Assembly (NCBI GenBank): GCA_965662365.1
Contig: CBFIHR010000007.1
Coordinates: 34,644-98,643 of the forward strand
DNA from: CAWVWD01 sp965662365
GTDB lineage: Bacteria; Bacteroidota; Bacteroidia; Chitinophagales; Saprospiraceae
Direction: 5' to 3'
Length of the DNA stretch: 64,000 bases
Shown here one piece after another: positions 45,925-54,503 of the stretch (position 1 is its first letter; each line of letters opens with the position of its first letter). The translations under genes and the position numbers were made by a program. The notes below the pieces were generated by a model. The model was not told the origin of the DNA. It saw only the letters and a program-made list of their open reading frames with translations, and did no database searches.

Positions 45925-46563
45925 ATGAAAAGATATATACTCATATATGGATTATTTGGCTTTCTGATGACCTCTTTCACCGGTAATACTTCTACTTGGG
46001 AAAAGGCTTATGAATATGAAAGTACAAGAATCTATACTCGCTCAACTGAAAGTGGCATTAAAGAATTTAAGGCAATTACAACGGTTGATGTGAATATTGG
46101 AAGTGTTTTGGCTGTCATGCGTGACTATAAGGCACACCCTGACTGGATGCGTGCCATAGACAAGTGTCAAATGGTTCAACAAGTTACTTCAAAAACCCGC
46201 TATTTATACTATACCATTGATATGCCTTGGCCACTTTGGGATAGAGATTTAGTGTCTAAAAGTACCTTTTATCTCAAAGATGATAAAAGCGTTTTGATGA
46301 AAATGGAAGCCGCCCCAACTAAAAAATCAACCAGCGAAAATCATGTTCGTATGAAATCTGCAAAGGGTTACTGGTTAGTTACTCCAATATCAGAAAATAA
46401 AACCAAAATTATCTATCAATATAAGGCCGATCCAAATGGTATTTCTAAAACACTGGTCAATATGTTTTTATTAGAAGCTCCAAAAGCCACATTTGTCGGA
46501 TTGAAAAATCAAGTAAAATTAGCAAAGTATAAAGATGCTGACTTAAAATGGTTAGAGAATTGA
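45925..46563 (+). CDS. START/lipid-binding-domain protein, exported
   Basis: 212 residues from the ATG at 45925 (an upstream TTG at 45898 is open but less likely). A short hydrophobic signal (YILIYGLFGFLMTSFTG) is followed by a START-type helix-grip fold: WEKAYEYESTRIYTRSTESG, VLAVMRDYKAHPDWMRAI, YYTIDMPWPLWDRDLVSKS and YQYKADPNGISKTLVNMFL. START domains bind hydrophobic ligands; bacterial versions are mostly uncharacterised. Converges with gldD. Confidence 0.87.
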   Translation: MKRYILIYGLFGFLMTSFTGNTSTWEKAYEYESTRIYTRSTESGIKEFKAITTVDVNIGSVLAVMRDYKAHPDWMRAIDKCQMVQQVTSKTRYLYYTIDMPWPLWDRDLVSKSTFYLKDDKSVLMKMEAAPTKKSTSENHVRMKSAKGYWLVTPISENKTKIIYQYKADPNGISKTLVNMFLLEAPKATFVGLKNQVKLAKYKDADLKWLEN

Positions 46564-46603
46564 TATCTTATAAAGTCGTCAATTTACTTTGTAAAAGATG
46601 AGA

Positions 46604-46646
46604 AGATTGTCCACCGAAACTTTGAGAAAATCTCGGTGGACAATCT
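46604..46646. terminator. Bidirectional terminator before gldD
   Basis: AGATTGTCCACCGA (46604-46617) and TCGGTGGACAATCT (46633-46646), a perfect 14-bp stem. Confidence 0.75.
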
Positions 46647-46692
46647 GTTAATAGTCAAAATTATTTTAAGCTCTTTTCTTTTAAAATATAAG

Positions 46693-47286
46693 TTACTCTT
46701 TCCACTGAAAACTCTCAATCAAGGTGATCATATCGTCTTTAACATGCTGAACGGCAGGAGCTAATGAATCTGAATTTGCGGAAGCATTAAAGGTCAAACC
46801 AGCACGCAAAAAATGTGTCGTACTATCCGTCAAATAAAACTGAAAAGGTGTACCAACATCACCGCCAATATTGGTGATTTCTCCAAAAACATTTGCATCA
46901 CGACGAACAATCGCCGCATGATCCATGTAACTCGCCTTTTGAATGTGTTGTTCCTCCATTTTGTATGCATCTTCTACCAATTTATACAATGGTTTATCTT
47001 TCGTAATCGGATAATACGTAAAATGAACAGCTCCGTTAAGTTGAGGATAGTAAATATCGAACCAGCAACTGCTTTCGATATTTTCACCAAAAAACTCTTT
47101 CTCTTGCTGAATTTCCGAGGCGATCGGTTGCTGAAACATAAAGTCACAATCTATCCCTTCTGCATTTTTATAACCTTTTTCAGGCAAAACCATGCGAGGA
47201 TAAACACGAGGTTTGGGCGTATAATCTTCACTTCCACACGCTACAAGAAGTAATGTTATTATTGTGATAATCAGTAATTTATTCAT
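46693..47286 (-). CDS. gldD: Gliding motility lipoprotein GldD
   Basis: 197 residues with lipobox LLVACGSE. GldD is needed for type IX secretion/gliding in Flavobacterium. Family features: YTPKPRVYPRMVLPEKGY just after the anchor, CDFMFQQP, CWFDIYYPQLNGAVHFTYYP and FGEITNIGGDVGTPFQFYLTDS. Directly follows gldE, the conserved arrangement. Confidence 0.94.
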   Translation of the reverse strand: MNKLLIITIITLLLVACGSEDYTPKPRVYPRMVLPEKGYKNAEGIDCDFMFQQPIASEIQQEKEFFGENIESSCWFDIYYPQLNGAVHFTYYPITKDKPLYKLVEDAYKMEEQHIQKASYMDHAAIVRRDANVFGEITNIGGDVGTPFQFYLTDSTTHFLRAGLTFNASANSDSLAPAVQHVKDDMITLIESFQWKE

Positions 47287-47333
47287 GTATAATATTTTTT
47301 AGCAATAGAACAATTTAGCAATTAAATAATCTA

Positions 47334-48716
47334 CTAAGAATGTACCCGGTCATACAACTCGTCAGCATCTGTAATCGTTACCTTTACTTGCGTCACTGTT
47401 CTATCATTGACCGCAACAGGTTCAAAAATAAACTGTTTGTAATTAAAACAATCGTTGACAGCCGGCAAGTCATCTGCCAGCTGAATCACCAGACCAGCTA
47501 ACGAATCGACCTCATCTTGCACCTCTTCAAACGTATCAATATCGATATCAATAATTCTACAAACATCATTTAACAAGGTTTTTCCCTCCAAAATATAGAT
47601 ATTATCATCAAACTTCAAATAGAGGGATTCCAATGGCTCGTCGAACTCGTCCTCAATATCACCCGTGACTTCCTCCAGCACATCTTCCATTGTAATAATC
47701 CCCGAAATACCACCATAATCTCTATCGACCACAATAGCCAAATGTATTCTTTTGGATTTAAAAATATGGAGTAAATCCTCTAATTTTTCATCTTCATAAA
47801 TTAGAAACGGAGACCGAATCAATGCTTGCCAATCAAAATGATCACCTTGATTAAGGTGTTGAATCAAATCCTTGACATACAAAACGCCTTTAATCTCATC
47901 TAATTGCTCTTCATAAACAGGAATTCGAGAGTAATTATTTTTCTTGATAAGATCTAATAATTCAAAATAAGACGTTTGAATATCTACAGCCAAAACATCT
48001 AAACGAGAACGCATCGCCTGTTTTACAGTGCTATTTCCAAAATGTAAAATGTTTTTTAAAACGTTTGTTTCTTGTTCAATCGTCGTTTCATTTTCCTCCT
48101 CGCCTTGCATCGTTAGCTCAATAGCGTGTTCCAATTCTTCGATTGAAATTTCCTCCTTATCCGTTTGTTTTTCGAGCTTTCGCTCAATGATAGAAGTACT
48201 TTTCACTAAAAGATGACTCGGGTATTTAAAAATACGACTGAGTATTTCCAAGGGTTTAGCCATTAGACGAGCTAATTTGATACTATTTAAATTAGCATAA
48301 ACTTTTGGAGCGATTTCACCAAAAAGTACCAAAATGAAAGTGACTAAAACGACATTAATTAAAAAAATGGCCCAATCCGCTAAAGCTAACGACATCAGCG
48401 TTTTATCCAATGTAAAAGAGGATAAAATGATAATTCCAATATTAACAAAATTATTAGAGATTAGAATAGTCGCCAGCAGATGACGATGTTGCGCTAATAG
48501 GTTTAAAATGATTTTATCTTGATGATTTTCAGAGGTTTGTAACTTTGCTAAATCTGTTGTTTTTAACGAAAAAAAAGCAACCTCTGAGCCTGAAATCAAT
48601 GCAGAACATACCAACAATATCAAAATGGCAAAATACGCCAAGATGTTCTCCATGTTTGGAATCAATAATAGTAAATCAAAGCTATGTAATAAAAGCCTTT
48701 CCCCTTCTGGTTCCAC
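47334..48716 (-). CDS. gldE: Gliding motility protein GldE (CNNM/CorC-type membrane protein)
   Basis: 460 residues from a GTG at 48716; the start MEPEGERLLL resembles other GldE N-termini, so it is preferred to the ATG at 48653 (MENILAY). A DUF21 membrane domain (VCSALISGSEVAFFSL, then two to three further helices) precedes a CBS pair (MRSRLDVLAVDIQTSYFEL, YSRIPVYEEQLDEIKGVLY, GISGIITMEDVLEEVTGDIE) and a CorC/HlyC C-terminal domain. Needed with GldD for gliding and secretion; the precise job is unclear. Confidence 0.93.
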   Translation of the reverse strand: MEPEGERLLLHSFDLLLLIPNMENILAYFAILILLVCSALISGSEVAFFSLKTTDLAKLQTSENHQDKIILNLLAQHRHLLATILISNNFVNIGIIILSSFTLDKTLMSLALADWAIFLINVVLVTFILVLFGEIAPKVYANLNSIKLARLMAKPLEILSRIFKYPSHLLVKSTSIIERKLEKQTDKEEISIEELEHAIELTMQGEEENETTIEQETNVLKNILHFGNSTVKQAMRSRLDVLAVDIQTSYFELLDLIKKNNYSRIPVYEEQLDEIKGVLYVKDLIQHLNQGDHFDWQALIRSPFLIYEDEKLEDLLHIFKSKRIHLAIVVDRDYGGISGIITMEDVLEEVTGDIEDEFDEPLESLYLKFDDNIYILEGKTLLNDVCRIIDIDIDTFEEVQDEVDSLAGLVIQLADDLPAVNDCFNYKQFIFEPVAVNDRTVTQVKVTITDADELYDRVHS

Positions 48717-48749
48717 GTTTTTGTGTATTCGGGTTACGAGTTATGAGTT

Positions 48750-48800
48750 GTGAATTTGACGACACAGGTGCGTTAAACTCACAACTCGTAATTCGCAACA
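48750..48800 (-). terminator. Hairpin between ssb and gldE
   Basis: GAGTTGTGA and TCACAACTC pair, extended by partly matched CGAGTTAT/ATTCG sequences around a 20-nt loop. No T-run, so it may be a processing or attenuation hairpin within the cluster. Confidence 0.4.
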
Positions 48801-48812
48801 CGGTTGATTTTA

Positions 48813-49319
48813 TTAAAACGGTAAATCGTCGCCCATTTCGTCACCACCGTCATCACTATTGTCACTTGTATTTACCGTGTTATTCGTCTGCGGAGCAGCA
48901 GGAGGATTGTTATTATTTTGCGCACGATTCGCAAACGGATCATTTGCTGCCGGAGGCATCATTCCGTCTCTATCACTACTACTTCTTTTATCCACAAATG
49001 CCTTGAAATTACGGGCGATGATATCCGTAATTTTTTTCTCATGGCCATCTTTATCTTGATAAGTGCGGTAGTTGATTTCTCCCTCAACATACACCGTCAT
49101 TCCTTTTTTTAAGTCTTTTTCAGCACGTTCTGCCAAATATCTCCAAACCACAATGTTATGCCATTCGGTTGGCCGATCTTGCCAGTTCCCGTCTTTATCT
49201 CTGTAACTGTCTGTTGTTGCTAATGAAAAACGACCGACTGCAACGCCGTTGTCCAAATAACGAATTTCTGGGTCTTGCCCAAGATTACCGATTAGAGTAA
49301 CTCGATTTAATGATTTCAT
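48813..49319 (-). CDS. ssb: Single-stranded DNA-binding protein
   Basis: 168 residues. OB-fold begins MKSLNRVTLIGNLGQDPEIR and contains WHNIVVWRYLAERAEKDLKKG and VYVEGEINYRTYQDKDG; the tail is Asn/Pro-rich and ends MGDDLPF, the acidic tip that recruits repair and replication partners. Sits between mutY and gldE. Confidence 0.96.
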   Translation of the reverse strand: MKSLNRVTLIGNLGQDPEIRYLDNGVAVGRFSLATTDSYRDKDGNWQDRPTEWHNIVVWRYLAERAEKDLKKGMTVYVEGEINYRTYQDKDGHEKKITDIIARNFKAFVDKRSSSDRDGMMPPAANDPFANRAQNNNNPPAAPQTNNTVNTSDNSDDGGDEMGDDLPF

Positions 49320-49410
49320 ATTAATAATATTTATATTATTGAAGTTGTATTACTATTCTACTAATTAGAAATCAACTGATGAATAATTCAATAATTTAGC
49401 AATTGATTTT

Positions 49411-50502
49411 TTAAAATAATTTTAAAGATAAGGTTTTCTCTTTCAAAAACAAATCTATGATTTTAGGAAATCCAAATTTGTTTAAATCTGTTTTTGGAAC
49501 AAGAATATAATTTTCATTTTTGACTAAATCGTCTTCTAATTCCGACATAATATCGACTTCATAAAACGTTGCCCATATCTTTTGATGTGTCAATATTTGC
49601 TTATAGGTTTTTGAAATGATTGCAGGACTCGTCGCTAAATTCCCAACACGACTTTTCCAAAAACCTGTTTTTTGCAATTCGATAAAATCCATCATTTTAT
49701 CTGTTTCCAGCATTGGAAATTGATATAAATTTTGCCAAATATCTTTTTCGACACGCTTTTGTAAATATACGGAATTGTTAGAATTAATAAGCAAATAATG
49801 GAAAAAACGTTCCTTTTTTTTAATTTTTTTAATTTTAACTGGCAAAATATCACTTTTTTGCATATTAAAACCTACGCAGTTTTTAGACAAAGGACAATTT
49901 TTACAATTTGGATTTTTGGGCGTGCATTGTGTTGCACCGAAGTCCATAATCGCTTGATTGTAGTCTGCGGGATTTTTTTTATCTAATAATTCATGGGCTA
50001 ATTTTGCAAACTCTTTTTTACCAATTGTAGAATCAATCGGCGTATCGATACCAAAGTAACGAGCCAAAACCCGATACACGTTTCCATCAACAACAGCATG
50101 CGGCAAGTCATAAGCAAACGACGCAATCGCTGCTGCGGTATAAGCACCGACCCCTTTTAGTTTCAAAATTTCCGTGTGTGTTTTCGGAAATTTGCCCTTC
50201 AAATCCTTTGCAATATATTTTGCCGTAAAGTGCAAATTTCTTGCTCTCGAATAATACCCCAAACCTTCCCACATTTTCATCACTTCATCTTCGGGAGCAT
50301 TTGCTAAATCCGTCACGGTCGGATATTTTTCTTTAAATTTTAGAAAATACGGCAAACCTTGTTCGACACGAGTTTGCTGCAAAATAATTTCTGATAACCA
50401 GATAAGATACGGATTTTTTTCTCCTTTCCACGGCATCGGACGATGATGAGAAGCAAACCAACGCATTAAGTTTGTCGTAAAAAAGTGTTTGGTGTCTTTC
50501 AT
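49411..50502 (-). CDS. mutY: A/G-specific adenine glycosylase MutY
   Basis: 363 residues. Removes adenine mispaired with 8-oxoguanine. Catalytic helix-hairpin-helix LKLKGVGAYTAAAIASFAYD and Asp in AVVDGNVYRVLARYFG; Glu in SEIILQQTRVEQGLPYF; 4Fe-4S cluster Cys residues in CTPKNPNCKNCPLSKNC; a Nudix-like C-terminal domain that checks for 8-oxoG follows. Five bases after the end of the upstream hypothetical gene, so very likely co-transcribed with it. Confidence 0.95.
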   Translation of the reverse strand: MKDTKHFFTTNLMRWFASHHRPMPWKGEKNPYLIWLSEIILQQTRVEQGLPYFLKFKEKYPTVTDLANAPEDEVMKMWEGLGYYSRARNLHFTAKYIAKDLKGKFPKTHTEILKLKGVGAYTAAAIASFAYDLPHAVVDGNVYRVLARYFGIDTPIDSTIGKKEFAKLAHELLDKKNPADYNQAIMDFGATQCTPKNPNCKNCPLSKNCVGFNMQKSDILPVKIKKIKKKERFFHYLLINSNNSVYLQKRVEKDIWQNLYQFPMLETDKMMDFIELQKTGFWKSRVGNLATSPAIISKTYKQILTHQKIWATFYEVDIMSELEDDLVKNENYILVPKTDLNKFGFPKIIDLFLKEKTLSLKLF

Positions 50503-50507
50503 TATTT

Positions 50508-51440
50508 TTATTGAATATTGAATTGCTTCGTGATTTTGATTGATTTTAGGTGTTGTAATTTTTTCATTTCCATGAAAATTAGATTTGTATCCCGGTAGGA
50601 GGTGAGTTCTTGTTTTTTCGTTCTTAGCGTGGTTTCAAAAACCATTTGTTTCGTAAGGTTGTTCAAAATTACATTAATAATAATCCGGTTTTTACCATTT
50701 TCGACCCATTTCCCGGCATTAAATATGACATCAATTTGCTGCACATCATGGTACGGAATCATCAACTTTGGTAACATCGTATTTTTATCATAATAAAAAA
50801 TCTGCTGATGTAATTCATCAAATTTTAACCAAAAAAACTGGTTCGCCATATCGTGAAACTCTACACCATTTGATAACCAAACGACATTAATTAGGGTCGG
50901 ATAAATGATAGTAGAAAGGTTTTTCTGTTGATACATCAATACTTCCTGATTATTCGAAAGCCGACAAGTATCCACATATTTCATGTTAAACATTTCCGCT
51001 ATTTTATCAATAAAAATCGGCAAATCGTCCATATTGTACAAATCTAAAACGATTTCCATAAACGACACTTTAATCAAATCCGATTGAATAGTTACAGAAA
51101 AATCAATAAATACGGGCGGTGAAATATGCCGCTCCCGATTATTCATACCGATGACATAAGCATATTTAAAATTATCGGTTTTTAAAGTAATTTCCTTTAG
51201 ACTATTCGATGGAAATCGAACTCTAAAAAGAATAGAAACCGCACTTAATCCCAAAAATATAACAATCAGATTCCAGCTGACTAATTCGGTGACAACCGAC
51301 AGCAAAAATAAAATCACACTAATAGATAAAACCAGGTTGGACAGCCGACCGACCCAAATATTAGGATTCGGCGGATACGTAACCCGAACCTCTTTGTCCG
51401 ACGGAAAACTGAGTTGATAACCTGGTTTTAGTTGTTTCAT
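50508..51440 (-). CDS. Hypothetical protein with N-terminal membrane pair
   Basis: 310 residues. Two hydrophobic segments near residues 28-75 (LSNLVLSISVILFLLSVVTE and LVSWNLIVIFLGLSAVSILF) anchor it, and the rest is predicted cytoplasmic beta/alpha with no recognised motif. The gap to mutY is only five bases. Function unknown; the N-terminal PYRYQ-like basic stretch gives no clue. Confidence 0.72.
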   Translation of the reverse strand: MKQLKPGYQLSFPSDKEVRVTYPPNPNIWVGRLSNLVLSISVILFLLSVVTELVSWNLIVIFLGLSAVSILFRVRFPSNSLKEITLKTDNFKYAYVIGMNNRERHISPPVFIDFSVTIQSDLIKVSFMEIVLDLYNMDDLPIFIDKIAEMFNMKYVDTCRLSNNQEVLMYQQKNLSTIIYPTLINVVWLSNGVEFHDMANQFFWLKFDELHQQIFYYDKNTMLPKLMIPYHDVQQIDVIFNAGKWVENGKNRIIINVILNNLTKQMVFETTLRTKKQELTSYRDTNLIFMEMKKLQHLKSIKITKQFNIQ

Positions 51441-51475
51441 AATTTTGTTAAAAGTGATAGAAAACCGTCAACTGT

Positions 51476-52963
51476 TTACTCCTCTTCCCAATCCATCGAC
51501 CGTTTTACGGCTTTTTTCCAACCTCTGTATAATTTCTCTTTTTCGGCTTCGGCCATTTCAGGTTGAAACTGATTATCCAATTGCCAATTTTTTATAATTT
51601 GTTCTTTTTGCCAAAAATCGACGGCTAACCCTGCTAAGTACGCAGCTCCCAAAGCAGTTGTTTCTATCACCTCAGGGCGTTCTACAGTTGCCCCTAAAAT
51701 ATCTGACTGAAACTGCATCAATAGATTATTTGATGACGCACCGCCATCGACTCGCAACCCTTTCAACTCAACGCCCGAATCGCTTTCCATCGCACTCAAG
51801 ACATCACGAGTTTGATACGCTAAAGACTCCAAGGTTGCTCGAATCAAGTGAGCTTTTGTCGTGCCACGAGTCAAGCCAAAAATCGCACCTCGGGCGTACA
51901 TATCCCAGTACGGCGCACCCAAACCAACGAAAGCAGGAACGACATAAACACCGTCGGTACTCGGTACTTTCATCGCATAAAACTCTGAATCTCTCGCATC
52001 GTCAATGATTTTTAAACCGTCACGCAACCACTGAATCGCAGCTCCAGCCACGAAGACAGAACCTTCCAAAGCGTAGGTGACTTTTCCGTTAATTCCCCAA
52101 GCGATAGTCGTCAATAAACCAGCTTTAGAATGTACCATTTTTTGACCGGTATTCATCAACATAAAGCAACCTGTCCCGTAAGTGTTTTTTGCCATGCCGA
52201 CCTCATAACAGGCTTGCCCAAACAAAGCCGCATGTTGATCGCCAGCAATACCGCCGATTTTGATTTTTCCACCAAAATGATAGGCTTCGGTTTCACCATA
52301 AATTTCACTTGAAGCCTTTACCGTAGGTAAAATAGTGGTCGGGATATTCAGCTCCGAAAGCATTTTTTCGTCCCATTTTAAATCTTTGATATTATATAAT
52401 AACGTCCGAGAAGCATTGGTATAGTCGGTGATATGTTGTTTGCCGCCAGTCAATTTCCAAACCAGCCACGTATCAATTGTACCAAATAACAACTCGCCGT
52501 TTTCGGCCATTTCTCTTGCTCCCTCTACATTTTCTAAAATCCAATGTACTTTCGTTCCCGAAAAATAAGCGTCAATAACCAAACCCGTATTAGTACGCAC
52601 ATAATCCGTCAAGCCTTTCGCCTTTAAGTTATCACAAACGGAGGCTGTTCGTCTATCTTGCCAAACGATAGCGTTATAAATCGGTTCACCACTACTTTTT
52701 TCCCAAACAACCGTTGTTTCTCGTTGATTTGTAATACCGATTGCAGCGACTTCGCTCGCTTTCACATTATTGTTTGTCAATACTGCTTTCGCAACTTTCA
52801 ACTGCGTTTGCCAAATCTCTTGAGCATTGTGTTCTACCCAGCCTGGTTTCGGATAAATCTGCGTAAATTCTTGCTGTTCAGTGGCGATAATTGAACCACT
52901 TTTATCAAATAAAATGGCTCTTGAAGAAGTTGTGCCTTGATCGAGGGCGAGGATATAATTCAT
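51476..52963 (-). CDS. glpK: Glycerol kinase
   Basis: 495 residues. Phosphorylates glycerol to glycerol 3-phosphate with ATP. FGGY-family signatures: YILALDQGTTSSRAILFDKSG at the N-terminus, ITNQRETTVVWEK, GTGCFMLMNTG, GLRVDGGASSNNLLMQFQSD and GAAYLAGLAVDFW. No glpF (glycerol facilitator) or glpD is adjacent, which is mildly unusual. Lead gene of the minus-strand cluster. Confidence 0.96.
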   Translation of the reverse strand: MNYILALDQGTTSSRAILFDKSGSIIATEQQEFTQIYPKPGWVEHNAQEIWQTQLKVAKAVLTNNNVKASEVAAIGITNQRETTVVWEKSSGEPIYNAIVWQDRRTASVCDNLKAKGLTDYVRTNTGLVIDAYFSGTKVHWILENVEGAREMAENGELLFGTIDTWLVWKLTGGKQHITDYTNASRTLLYNIKDLKWDEKMLSELNIPTTILPTVKASSEIYGETEAYHFGGKIKIGGIAGDQHAALFGQACYEVGMAKNTYGTGCFMLMNTGQKMVHSKAGLLTTIAWGINGKVTYALEGSVFVAGAAIQWLRDGLKIIDDARDSEFYAMKVPSTDGVYVVPAFVGLGAPYWDMYARGAIFGLTRGTTKAHLIRATLESLAYQTRDVLSAMESDSGVELKGLRVDGGASSNNLLMQFQSDILGATVERPEVIETTALGAAYLAGLAVDFWQKEQIIKNWQLDNQFQPEMAEAEKEKLYRGWKKAVKRSMDWEEE

Positions 52964-53159
52964 ATTTACCTTGATTTTTATTGTTTTTATTGAAATTTAA
53001 AAGTAGGAAATTTTGTAGGGATTTACAACACAACGCTTTCTCTTAAAAGTGATAACTGTAAAAAGTATTTTATGGTTATGAGAAACATGGATGTGGTGAT
53101 GTAAAGTTTAATTTTTTTTTCGTATATAAGGGGAAATGTTGTTACAACAAATAAATTAC

Positions 53160-54287
53160 ATGATTCACACACAAATTTCACTACAAAAATTAGAATTATT
53201 TTCGCTTGACTTACCACAAAAAAGTGTTTTTAAATCGGGAATTGGTATTCGAAAATCGAAGGAAACGTTGATTGTAAAATGGACAGATGCCGAGGGTCGA
53301 GTAGGCTATGGCGAATGTTCCTGTCGTCCAGATCCATATTATTCCGCAGAGTTTTTGGCTTCCGCCAAATTACTGATTCAGCACTTTATCGTTCCTTATT
53401 TAAAAGCATCGCAATCGTACAATGACGTCCTTTTGATAATGAAAAAAATTCGAGGCTGGAACTTTACAAAATCGGCAGTCGAATCGGCTATGTTTCAAAT
53501 TATAAAGCAAGTCAATCCTGATTTTCAATTGTCTGAGAAATTAAAATCTTCTAAAATTGACGATGTTCCAGTGGGTATTTCTTTAGGAATTTACACCGAT
53601 TTTGCAGAAATGAAAGCCGTTGTTGAGCAAGCAATTGATGAAGGTTACAAACGGGTTAAATTCAAAATATCGCCTTTTGTTGATACCAAATTATTTGATA
53701 AAATTAATCCATTATTATTTGATAATCAAGTCTATGTGAGTTTTGATGCCAACGGAAGTTATGATTATCAAGATTTAGGAAAAATGGCATATTTCGTCAA
53801 TACTTATGATGCTTATATCGAACAACCGACTGCACCGAGTCGCTACTACGTTTTTGCGGAAGCAAAAAAAATATATCCAACGATGAAAGTGTGTTTTGAT
53901 GAAGAGGTGAAAAATATGGGCGATTTGGTTAAACTAAAATCCCTAAATGTCATTGATGAATTAAACTTAAAAGTCGGACGAGTAGGCGGCATTTCAAATA
54001 GTATTGAAATACTGAATTATTGTTATGAGAATGATATTCCGTGTTGGATAGGTGGCATGTTCGAGACGGGAATTGGTCGTTTACAAAATCTGGAATTAGC
54101 ACAGTTTTTACCAAACGCAACGGCACACGATTTAAGTCCGTCCAGTCGCTACTTCAAGGAAGATATTATTGCTCCAGAAATTGAGATGAAAAATGGTTTT
54201 ATTAATGTGGAAAAAGCCTTGCAAAATCAAGCGATTCAGGAGACCATTGATAAATATTCGACGGAAGTGATTCAAGTTTTTGGATAA
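53160..54287 (+). CDS. Enolase-superfamily o-succinylbenzoate synthase / N-acylamino-acid racemase-like enzyme
   Basis: 375 residues from the ATG at 53160 (an ATG at 53136 is also open). Muconate-lactonizing subgroup active site is complete: K167-x-K169 (VKFKI), metal ligands D196 (FDAN), E221 (IEQP) and D247 (FDEE), then K271 (NLKVGRVGG), and the family's GGMFETGIGR loop. OSBS and N-succinylamino-acid racemase (NSAR) share this active site. No menaquinone gene is adjacent; instead a D-aminoacylase-type gene and a GNAT gene follow, which favours NSAR or dipeptide-type epimerase activity. That choice is inference. Confidence 0.82.
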   Translation: MIHTQISLQKLELFSLDLPQKSVFKSGIGIRKSKETLIVKWTDAEGRVGYGECSCRPDPYYSAEFLASAKLLIQHFIVPYLKASQSYNDVLLIMKKIRGWNFTKSAVESAMFQIIKQVNPDFQLSEKLKSSKIDDVPVGISLGIYTDFAEMKAVVEQAIDEGYKRVKFKISPFVDTKLFDKINPLLFDNQVYVSFDANGSYDYQDLGKMAYFVNTYDAYIEQPTAPSRYYVFAEAKKIYPTMKVCFDEEVKNMGDLVKLKSLNVIDELNLKVGRVGGISNSIEILNYCYENDIPCWIGGMFETGIGRLQNLELAQFLPNATAHDLSPSSRYFKEDIIAPEIEMKNGFINVEKALQNQAIQETIDKYSTEVIQVFG

Positions 54288-54503
54288 AAAATAAAACTAA
54301 AAAACTAAGCACAACTCGTCATTTCGATGTAGGTCAGAATCGCCTCAACGTAAGAACGCAGAACTTGAGAAAGTTTAAAATCAAAAATTTTGAGGATTTT
54401 ACTGGTGGAGGTTCAAATAATTGATAAACAATGATTTACGTCGGTGTGATAAAAAATCGGAAGCTTTTTAATTGTGAAGTAATAGAAAAAATCAATATAT
54501 TTT

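Noticed and set aside
48653..48716. Later ATG start for gldE
   Set aside because: Considered, but the upstream GTG gives an N-terminus beginning MEPEG that fits GldE better; left as the alternative.
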